Positions 14,001 to 26,000 of a stretch of 64,000 nucleotides of DNA are shown piece by piece. Below the pieces are notes generated by a model. The model had not been told where the DNA came from and did no database searches. It saw only the letters and a program-made list of their open reading frames with translations. This stretch comes from Branchiostoma floridae. Its lineage: Eukaryota; Chordata; Leptocardii; Amphioxiformes; Branchiostomatidae. The stretch covers positions 3,519,703-3,583,702 of the forward strand of contig NC_049992.1 of NCBI RefSeq assembly GCF_000003815.2, written 5' to 3'. Position 1 is the stretch's first letter. Each line of letters starts with the position of its first letter. A program made the position numbers and the translations under genes.

Positions 14001-17000
14001 GGCCAGGGGCTGACCCCTAGCCCCTCTCTGTGAGCGGCATGCGAAGATCCGTGTGTTTTAATAAGATATGTAAAGTGTTAACCAGTATCTGTAACCATGA
14101 CAACCTTCTCCTCCCCCAGCATCTGCCTGTCACCTGGTTACTACGCCTGCTCATCTGACACCTGTGAGGAGGGTGAGTACACAAACTGGTGATTATAATT
14201 AGGACTGGTGGCCAGAACTACATCAATGACCCAGACTATAACCAATAGCACAGACTCAATAACAACGGATTTTTTTACAAAGAAGTCACTGACAGCCTTC
14301 TGTCTACGGCCAAAACCAATATAATAACACAAACCAATATAAACCAATATGACAACAAAATAATATCTCAGCAGAAAAATATGTATTTGCAAAATTAACA
14401 ATTTAATCTTTATGAACTACACTTCAAGGAACACGGAAGCACACCTTCTCTTGTAAAAAAACGAAACAAAAAACAGGAAACTGTTTAGTCTAGTGATACA
14501 ATTTGTTTTCTCCCCATCTTCCTGTAGACAAGTGCTACCATCCCATCCTTGGAGACAAGTTTAAAGAGGGAGAGAAAATCAAGCTGGATTGTAATGAATG
14601 GTGAGGAAAGTTTTACATTTGAATAAACCCTTCATGACATGCTTGTAACACTTTTTTTGTACTGCTTGTATCATAGGATAGTAGTGTTATCTTAGTTGTT
14701 GTTATTCCATGCTGGTTAATCTTAACGCTGTTTTGTCTTCTACCACTACAGTGTCTGTTCAGAGTCTGGGCAATGGCAGTGCACGAATCATCCATGTCGT
14801 AAGTATCGTGCTCGTCTTGTATTCTTCGGCACTAAGTGAAAATTGTATTATTTCACTTATGATTACAATGACAACTTCAATTTTAAGACCATATGATTGT
14901 ATATAGTCTCTCTCCTGACAATGAAGCACAAAACTTATCTTTGAACCTGCTCTTTTTGTCGTCCTCAGCTGACCCTAACGGAGACTGTCAGTTTGGCGCT
15001 AAGTACAACGTGTACACGAAGGTTTGCGAGTGCAAGTCGGACTGCTCGGGTACAGTGTCTCCTGTGTGCGGCTCGGACGGATTGGAGTACGCGAGCGACT
15101 GTCTGATGGAACTCCGCTCATGCCAGATGCAGAGGAGCATCTATACCACGGGATACCCACCCTGTGCAGGTACAACTCTTTAGGTTTTGCCCTACATGAT
15201 TTATTTAAATTCATACAATTCAGGAGCCAGTGGCTAATTGCCAATTACGTCTCCTGTGACTTGGTACTACTGTGAAGCATTTGACATCTCTACACGTTGT
15301 ATGTAGATCATTATACAGTCAAATATGCATGAGTGAGCACCCCTGCATAAGAACCATATGGCCCTTTGGGCAACTTCACAAATTTTTGAATCTCTTTTAA
15401 TATCAAAGAATTGTCTGATTTGTTTTCCCCATCGACACGTGTATGTCACATCCTGTGTAGTAGTAGCCACCGGTCCACAGTGCCCATCTTCCTCAAGTTC
15501 AATGTGTAACGAATATAGACATGTGTGACTTTAGGGCTAATGAGAAGGTGTTTTCTTCTCCAGGTTACAACGCAGCTCCTCGCACGGCTGGAAGGACAGC
15601 AGGCAGACCTGAAGCTGCCCCGGCTGTGAGCTTTGCTGCTCCGCGACCCGATGCAAGGCCAGACGGTGGGACCTGCTTGCTTAGTGCTGTTTTCTTGTTA
15701 TTGAAAGACGGAAATATAAAGAGCAATTTCCATGTCTTGTTTGTGGTAGGCGTCACCAATTGATGAAGAAATTCATATTTCAAGAGGTACGTACCTGCCA
15801 ACGCCCATACCCATGTGTGTCATGTTTTCACTGTTCTTTTTCCTTTTTTACATTGTTTATGTTGATTTTACTTTCAGATGTAAAGGAAGATGTTTGTATT
15901 GTCGATGGCAGTATAGTCAAGGTTCACCAGTTCTACTTCGACGAATGTAACATGTGGTAAGTCTTCAATAGATATTCTCTCTGTATAGCCAATATTGATT
16001 TTCTCTGCTTCACATGAATAAAATTCGTACGTGCTAAGAGTTTGTCATACTGGTCACGGTGAACTGCTTTGAATGGAAACGAGACCGAAACGCCCTGACA
16101 GGGTGCACGACAGAGAATAATGGAAGCAGAAATTTTTATATGCTACAACTCTTTACTACAAGTACTTATGGAAGACTTTGGTCAAGAAGATATTGGACGT
16201 TTGCTTTGAACATGTACGAGTATATCTAGCGATGCCAACATGGGGAACAAAATAACGAGTGCATTCAATATTGTAGGACTGGAGCTTCTACCATAGCACA
16301 CAAAGCCTCTGGCATTAATATGAATACAATTTCCCTCCCAGTACGTGTGCAGAAGGCGGAGAGAGTCTGTGTACAAGGATGGCCTGCCCGCCACGTAAGT
16401 CATTACGTTAACCACAGGTCGCCATATTCTGGTTATAAGGTTTCTGACGTTGCTCCTGTCCCTGGTGCTGAAATAAAAGTGTTATGTGAACCCATCCGTC
16501 GAATGGAAAGTCAAGCCATATTTAGCTTCCCAATGTTATATGGGTATTAAGTCTTGAACCAAATCCCCGGCAGATCTTCAAGATGCATATTCGGCTGTGA
16601 TATGGTCTTTTTTATGGCATGGAACCTGTAGACTGAGTGCCACTCAGAAATTGGCTCCGTTTTAGAATTAGCAAATGCAGTACATTTATAGTAATGCTGT
16701 TTAAAACAATCATCGAAGAGAGCTGTATCCTGTATGTGTCACAACCCCAAATCATTTCCATGATTTTGTTGTTTCCTTTTGCTTCAGGACATTGTTATAG
16801 CCCACAGAACGGCCGACCTTACAAACCAGGGAGCAAAATCAAGACGGAGAAGTGCACAGAATGGTAAATCTTAAACTGAACAATATTGGACAGATCGAAA
16901 ATGCGTTTCTCTCACGCAAATACACACACACACACACACCACCCGGTTTATAGTCTGTTGTTTGCCTTAGCAAACCCTTTATTTCAGTTTTGATTTTGTT

Positions 17001-20000
17001 GAAATAAAATGATCACAATATTTCAGTTTGCCCACTATCCTGTGTTTTCTTTTTCTGCAGTACCTGCTCAGGTAGTGATTACAAGTGGCGCTGCCGCCAG
17101 CTGACCACTCCGGAGTGTCAGGAGCCTGAAATTGGTATGTTATTGGATGTTGCTGGCTATCAAATGACGTGCAATTTCTCATAATTGATACATGATTTTA
17201 TATCTAGCGATAGTCTGTAGTGAAGGAATCCTATTCTGAACAAACTGCCTTTGTGACAAAGCGTGGTCAGAAATCTTATTTAATGTATATGGTTACAAGC
17301 GTAGAGAACAGTATGAGACATAAGTTGTAACTTTGATTAGAAACGTCTAATGAGGTACAAAGTTGATGGATCTTATTCCGAACAAGCAAGCAACGTTCAG
17401 AACCTTACTGTAGGTACATTGTTACAAACACAGGGAGAACCATGAGAGACGCAAGCTGTAACTTTGCGTAGAAACATGAAATGATGCAGTCAGCAGTTTA
17501 ACTTCATGGCTGCATACCGTAATTTTACGGACTTGTGTTTTTCCTATTCTCCAGCTCGTGCTTTTGCAGGAGATGTGGCGGCTGCACCCCCACGGCCGCG
17601 CCCCGGTCCTTACCCAGAAATCGCCATCTGCCCTCCTGGGCCTGTCGCCCGTGAGTCAGAATCTGCGTTTTTTTTTCATATTTATAGATTGTAGAACGTT
17701 CAAGTGAATTAGATAAACTTGTTTTTTTTTCAGGAATAAGAAAATTTAACAGACATTACCACATATGAGAAAAACATTGAAATGTACATGTACTACTAGA
17801 ATATGAATACATTTCTTTCTCGGAATCATTGCCTGAGATGACTCTTTGCTTACCAGTTTCTATCGTGAAATGTAAAGCGCTCTAATTTTTGTTTCACATT
17901 AAGTTTGTTGAAAGTTGATATTGAGAGCTTGCTAAAAACTGGTTGAAGCTACACTGTTACCCAACACAAATTTTCTCTGCCCCGCTAGCCCCCCGTGAGT
18001 TGCAGATCTGCGTCAACCCGATGACAGGGTCGGAGGTTAAGGTTGGGGAGACGCTGTACGACGGCTGCAATGAATGGTGGGCTCACTTGAACACCTCCTA
18101 ACCGATGCCATTCTAACCAATGTTTGTTTCCATACAATGTCTTTGCCTCAAGTTCTGTATGGTCAATTACGTTGCATGTGGATTTAAAGGGGGAAGTTCT
18201 GTTCTTAACATCTTTGACTTAAGTTGCTTCTTTAAGCAAACTAGGTTACTGTAAGTAACCTAGTTTGCTAATAACTTTTCTTTTTAGTAACCTAAATGAC
18301 TCATTTCATTTCATCACTCCTCTTGCAGCCTGTGTCTGCCCAACAACGGCCTGGCCTGCACCAGAAAGTTCTGCCCCAAAGGTTAGTATATCGATGTGTG
18401 TGCCAACGTCATCCATCAGATAGATTTTGTGAGGCCTACCACAACGAATAAAATTCTTGATAAACAATACAGGTGATATGCTCGCATTATACAGTAGAAT
18501 AGTGACCTGTAGAGTACTTATCAACAAAATAAGTACGATGTATGAAGACAGGATTTTTTTCCCACTTGCTAGTTCTATGCTATGGTGAGAAGCAAATTTA
18601 TGACCATTTGTTCTCGTTTCAGACAAATGTTACCACCCAACAACAGGTGAAGAATACGATGTCGGACAATCCTTGGAAGTAGACTGCAACACTTGGTGAG
18701 AAATCTTCTGGGCTGCCGTAATTATACTTCTTCAATTTTCTGTCATCACCTGCTAATGACCTATGCTGAATTACAGGAATAGGGGCAATTACACAAAAAA
18801 ATAAAAGGCCACAATATTTATATATAAGAATATTTTAAAAGTATCCAATTTAACTAACATTAATCAAAGGGTCTAAAGGGTTGGACATTGGACATTGAAA
18901 TTATCTCCTTATGAATCGTGTAATAAAGTCTTCCGGCGATCGAGCTTTCTATCAAGAGTGGGATAAGTAGGCCGTTATAATCAATGCAGTCTAAGTATTG
19001 TATAGGTGAGTGTCTTGTCAATTCTGCTTGAAACTTGTCCTGCAGCGTCTGTGGAGGGCTGGGATCCTGGGGCTGCACCCTGATGTTCTGTCCTTCTGAT
19101 GATCCAAGCAGAGGTGGGTCACCTCTAGCTCTTATTTTACCTGAACAATCCGAAACTAGTTCAGCCTTTCCCACCTTTTTGAGATATTACGGCGGGTTTT
19201 GGGTGATAAAGGTAAAAGAAGGACGTTCTCTAATTTCCTTTATCCCATCCCATTAGAAATTTTTACAGTAATTGTAGACGTTTTGTGATTTTGATTCTTA
19301 GTCTAAACCATTGTTACCGGTAGATGTAAATTAACTGCTAGTCTGAAAAATCTGGATGTTTTTACGCTCATGCAATCTTATGTTAGGAAAAAAGGCAAAC
19401 TAAGATTATACCGATGATGATATAGTGAGTCTAAAAGTGATGGTGTGTCTTAGCACACATGTTCATGTACACTTGATGCCATTGCAGAAGAATGCCGGTT
19501 TGGTGCCACGCTGGACGAAGAGCTGAACCAGTGTGTCTGCCCACGTGCCTGCCCATTCCTGTACTCACCAGTGTGTGGGGAGGACGGGAACACCTACGAC
19601 AACAGGTGTCTTCTGGAGGTATATATTTTCTGCTGTGTATGATATTGAGCAATCTTGTTCTGTAGCGTCCAGCCTCTGAAAGACAATGGCAACATTTTGC
19701 ATTTTTGCCAAACAGTTATGCACACTGCTTGTCAATTTTTGGTAGCTTAAGAAGGGAGGGACTTAGTAGGTCAATTCATGCTGTATTCAAGACAGGTATA
19801 TTATCAAGGCCCTATCATACACCTAAAAATAATAGAGGTACACATAGGTATGTGGTGACTAGAAGTATGTAATGTAGACTGACTAATTGTGAAGGATGGT
19901 GTTCTATGCCATGTGGAAGTTCTCTTATTCAGTCTGTCTCCTGTATTTTTAGATCGCCATGTGTGAGAAGCAGACCGAAATCCGCGTAGAGTTTGAAGGA

Positions 20001-23000
20001 AGATGTGAAAAGAGGGAAGGTAAGGATTTTACTTGTGTCCCTGTCTCGGTACCAAGAATCCGTAAGTTAGAATCATTGCAGGCACGCTACTTGAAAGGGC
20101 TACAGTCCTTAGGACGGGACGTTAAGAGGTGGGCCACTGCCCATTGTGCTTGTCGAAAAGCGCTAAGAGACGTTCTCCGTACGATGAACTTGTTATTACA
20201 GTACATAGTGTCTCCCTTCTCTGTCACGACAACGTGAGATAATAGCTGTGAGAATCATCCATATTTAAACGTAATTTCTCTCACTTCCAGATGGGGATGA
20301 GGGTGATATTCTTGGACCTGGAGGTTATCCACGACCTGGCGATAGGCGACCAACCACCGACGACAGAAGGCCAACCACCGACGATAGAAGACCAACCACC
20401 GATGATAGAAGACCAACCACCGATGATAGAAGACCAACCACCGACGATAGAAGACCGAGACCCCCAGCGATAACCAGACCCGGCGAAACCCCAGAGACTG
20501 GGGAGGAACCAAGGCTGTTCTTCCCACCATCCGAAGGAGGTAAAAATGTTGAACACAACTGCATTACATTATATCAAATAAATCTTGTTAGAATAGTTTG
20601 GTTAAGCTAATGAAAATACACAATTGTTTCAATTATTTGAAACACTGCAAAACAAGCATTCAAAGATGGCAGAAGTCTGCACCTGTGTTCTTCTTAGATC
20701 TATTTGTTAAAAGACGATTCCAATACGTCTTCTTCATTCAGAGTCGTATTATCATTATTATGACGAGAATTGTCAGTGCTTCAGAAAAGAGAACCTATCT
20801 GCATCACAGTCACAGATATTAACTCATATTTCAACCTCTCTATCTTCTTTAGAAGAGTGCACTAAATTGCAGTTTCTGCAGTTTTCGACCTACGAAGCCG
20901 AGACAAGCCTGTACCGTTGTGACATCCAGTTGACATACAACTGAGAACCGTTTTTGTCAAAGATCAAAACACAGTCACAATATTTTATCATCTCAATTTT
21001 TTTTAGAATCCTGCAGTTTTGGAGCGACCTACGACGCCGAGTCAGGCCAGCGCTACTGTGACATCTAGTTTACATACAACAGAGACTTATTCTACGTAAC
21101 TTAAGTCTAAGTCACAGATATGACACACAGTATTTTACCCTCTGACTCTGTATATTTTTCAGAATCTTGCAGTTTGGAGCAACTTACGACGCCGAGTCAG
21201 GCCAGCGCTACTATGACATCCAGTTTACACGCAACAGAGACCTATTCTGAGTCATAGATCAGAACACAGTACTTTATCCTCTCTATCTTGTTTAGAATCT
21301 TGCAGTTTTGGAGCGACCTATGACGCCGAGACAGGTCAGTGCTAATGTGACACCCAGTGTACGTACAACAGACAACCTTTCTATGTCACAGATATGAACA
21401 CACCTCTTCTCTATCTTGTTTAGAATCTTGCAGTTTTGGAGCGACCTACGACGCCGAGTCAGGCCAGTGCTACTGTGACATCCAGTGCACGTACGAGAGC
21501 GAGCCCGTGTGCGGCACGGACGGGAGACAGTATCCCAACCGCTGCCTGCTGAAGCTGGTCGCCTGCCAGAACCAGGAGGACATCGAAGTCCAGGGACCTC
21601 CGCCCTGCGGGGAGGATGGTAACTATTCATTATTGCTCTGTTAGGCATAAAATGAAAAAAACGTTCATTCCCAAAATAACGCTTAGTTTATGAAGGGTGG
21701 TGGTAACCATTCATTATTATTCTGCTGGTTATGAAAGACTAAAGCATAGTTGTATGATTAGCTAAACTTTCTTCAAAATAACGCTTAGTTAATAAAGTTT
21801 GTAGGTCTAGTTGTGCTTGAACAAAGTCAATTCATCTCTATTGCTTTCTCGCACTATAGTTCCTTTGCCAGGTCAAACTTCATCTTCCCTCATCTTCATA
21901 TTTTTCAGATGACTATGTCGAACCAGAAGTAGTTGGAGGTAAGCTTCTTTACTGACTTCCGAGTAGACTATGGGTGACCATGCAAAGTCTCTTGATCAAG
22001 ATGGCTGAAGTATGTTCTTTCCTCCTGGAAGTGTGATAAATAGATACAGAAGTAATAGTTTTACTTTTTATTTGTCATTCCCAATCAAATAATTGCTAAT
22101 GAGGTCATAATTCCCCCTTTTCCAGACGAGTGCCCAACATCGTGTGCCCAGCAGCCTATTGACAACATCTGCGGCTCAGACGGCCGGGAGTACGGCAACC
22201 TGTGCAGCCTGAGGGCCGCGGCCTGTAAGGAGGGGAAGAACATCGAGTATACCGGACCTGGGCCCTGCAGAGGTAAACACAGCTGATGACTGGACCTGGG
22301 TCCTGCATATGAAAATTGATGATCTTTATTTGCATGTTCCTGCCCATGCGGGCTAAATGCAGCAAATCCCATGATGGGATACTAAAGTCTAAGTACTATA
22401 ACATGTAGTATTACAATTGAATAAACAATACATCTGCAACTATGCTATCACTATATCTAACGTTTACATGACTCTTCCCTTTTCTTAAAACATGTGTAAA
22501 CGAACTCACAGAGTTTGTGTTGTACAAAGTTGTCTGTGGTTGTCATTAAATTAGCGTTAATCTTTTCTCTTTTACATTCCGAAATTGGTACATGTGCCGC
22601 TATTCTGAGAACAGTAGTCTGTGTAAAGCAAACTCCGCTGTTCAGGACTGTAACTGGCCTCTCAATGTTTGGCGGGCCGATTTGATCAGGATATATAGCT
22701 ATGAGAACACTGTCTAAATATTTTCTTGATTTCGCTCGACCTTTTCTTATGTGCATAATGTATCATTAAGATTTTAGACACAGCACAGACTGGAGTCTGA
22801 CCTGTAATTTGGTACGCCTAATTTGCCATGATCCCGCCCCTGCCGTCCGCTCCAAAGGCGGTGGAAGGTCCGTACTTGTTGTAGGTGTTGAGCCAATTGA
22901 TACAGCACAAAAAGACGGCTACCAACGCAGATGGTGTGTGTTTAGCTAGCATATTGTAGTAACCACAATATCATATTTGTTTCTAGGTGCGTCCAGAACG

Positions 23001-26000
23001 ACCCCCGGAGACCGGGCATGTCCCTACATCAGGTGTTTCTTCCTGTACGACCCAGTGTGTGGCTCAGATGGGAAGGAGTATTTCAACAGGTATGTCTTAT
23101 CTATTCTGCAGGTCACAGGTGGTCTACATGCTTCAGAACAACAGTCAAACATGTTTGTGCCAAAACTTTAAGGCCAATTGGACTTGCTCTATTTTGATAC
23201 TACGCATATGTCCTGACCAGTTTGCAAAATAGCTACAGTCAGGAACTGCATTCATGTTGGCTGATGAGACTTCGGCAGAGCTCTGAAGTTCTGACGTACA
23301 TGTAAAGCTAACAGAGTTTCGGTGCCCCCTCCAGATGTGTGATGAGGAAATCCGCCTGCGTGCAGCAGAGAGACATCATGGTGTCGGAAGGGATGACTCC
23401 ACCTTGCAACGGGGGTGAGCAGGATTTTTAAATATATAATTTTGAATTTTTTATGATTTTAGTTGAACCACGTATGGTCAAAGCTTTGGATAAATTGTGC
23501 TATACATAGAGCACCATTTCAGGAAAATGTTGCAGGATTACCAGTTCGTTCGGAAAGGATACTATCATGTGATCTCAAAGCAGATCCTACGGTGCCATCA
23601 GATAGTATGAAAGCTGCCAAAGGCCTGGCCGGCAAAATTAGTCAGGCGGGCACCAAGACCTCCGCTGGCCGGCTATACTCCTTGGCTAGCTTTGATACTA
23701 CTAGTGACTTACGCCACCGGGAATCTGATTAGAGGTCAACTATCATGTTGATGCTAAAATGTTAATAACTTTTACACCCAGGTCCGTACCGGTTGACCTT
23801 CTCCAGTGAGCTTTCCGTCGACAACTACGCGGAGATTTCCGGGGACTTCGGCGGCCGGAGAAAGGCCTTCACCGTGGCCTTCCACCTTCGCACGGACACC
23901 CCTTATAGCGGTACCATCTTCTCTTACGCCACGGAGGAGGAAGACAACGAAATCCAGTTCTACGGAGAGGCAGGAAACCGCGGCTTCAAGTTCCTGGTCA
24001 ACAACGACCAGACCGACTTCATTGATTTAGAGGTTGGTTTACATTCCTTTTACAACGTTTACATCTAATCGCCTGCCGTTTTCCAGGAGGCAACTTAACT
24101 CAGAATAGTGGTGTACAAAGGTTTTGAGCGCAACCAAAGAGTTGATACCTTACCGAAGTTTCGGTGACCATCTGTCAACGACCAGACCGACTTCATCGAT
24201 CTCGAGGTCGGTTGAAATTTCGTTGGTATTAACCCTTAAACTGCCAAGTCCTGATATACCCGGCATACAAATGTATATGCCATTTGTGATACAACCGGGA
24301 TAGGGCATCCCCCGCGAAATCCGGAAGTTAGGGGGGGGGGGGGCGGCCTTGTTCATGGTTTTCTTTTTGAAGGTCAAGCCCTGGCATTGAGGGCATTTTA
24401 TTGGGCTGAAACTTTGGCAACTTAAGTTTTGAATCATCTGACATTGTTCAGGAGATAGCAATACCCAAAAAGTGATAAAGAAAGATATTTATACACAACA
24501 AAGAGTGGATACCTAGTCGACTTTTCGGTGACCTTCATGCCAAGAATAACTGGTTCGTTTCATCGGCATTGGAGCTACTGGTACCGAGTGCTAGTTTATT
24601 TGTTTCCCCTAACACTGATCAGAATAAGTTTCACGCAGCAAACATTTGATTTGAACGCTCAAGTGTTTTTTGTTACACTTTCCAGCTGATCGACGGAAAC
24701 TGGCATGTTGTGATGGTCACGTGGAGGAGCAGGAGAGGAGACTGGAAGATCTACGTGGATGGAGAGATCAGGGCTTCTGGAACAGGGATGGCTGCTAGGC
24801 ACACCATAAGGTATGGTTTGTTTCAACACTAGGCTGGGTTTGTAACAGTACCATATGAACTCTCTAAATTCCACCGGTAAGTACCGTAAGACAGCCAACT
24901 AGAAAGTAAGAAATGTCACTAAAAATAATGTATTGTGCACATGAATATCTGACGGGTGCATACCTGGAGGATTTGTGATGCTGCATTAGTCTTTTAAGAT
25001 GCATCTTGTTTTTAAGATATAGCGGTCTAAGGTACTCGAACGGACTGAGAGAGTTGAAGTATCATCTCTGTCTTTATTCTTGCTATTACTGGTACATGTT
25101 CTTGCTGTTGTGCTTATCTCCACTGAAATTTAGGACCAAAATTAATATCTGCTGGAAACGGTGTTTTCATAGTCACAGTAAACGCGTAAAGAAACAAATC
25201 GTTTAACTTCCGTCTCCTTCTTCCTCTCATGTCATGACTACACTTTCCTGCTCCGCGCACGCCCTTCTTCTAGTTGGGGTCAGAGCTTCCAGGTCTTCCT
25301 CGGTGCATGGTTCGGGCAGGAGGGGGCAGACAAGAGGCTGCTTCATAGTGTTGTCCTCAGTCACAAGCAGTCTGTCTCTTTCCACCTGAGACCCCACTTT
25401 CTCATGAGGGAATCTTACTACTTTCTTCTATACAAAACTCCTTTCTTTCCGCAGAGAGGGTGGTGTATGGATCCTTGGACAGGAGCAGGATTCTGTCGGG
25501 TACGACTTTGAGGTGTTCCAAGCGTACGGCGGTGACCTCGCCTCCTTCAACGTCTGGAACTACGTCTTGAGCAGCGAGGAGAGGAACAGGGCGTCGTCCT
25601 GCTCCTTCCAAGGAAACGTCGTGGACTGGCACAGCTCGACCTTGAAGCTTCGCGGCGATGTCAAGCGGTCATCTTATGACTGTGGTAAGTGTGACGTCAT
25701 TGAAGGTGGTTGGTGCTGCAAAAAAGTTAGTGTTTTGTCTTAAGCTTTGACATCATAGAACTCCATAGATGATCGTGTAGTTAAACTAGTTTAAACGGAT
25801 AAGCTTATAAAATGTAATTGTTTTATAGGTGTATGATTGTGTGTATGATTGGGACTTTGCATCTTGTGTGTTATGCTTTTCTAGCAAAGAAGTGTTGTCA
25901 TTCATGGCCATTCTTGTTTCTTTTAGCTATAGCATATGCATAATAACTGTAGTGGGGGCGACCGTAAGCCAAGATACTACTTTTCAATACTTTTGAATGC

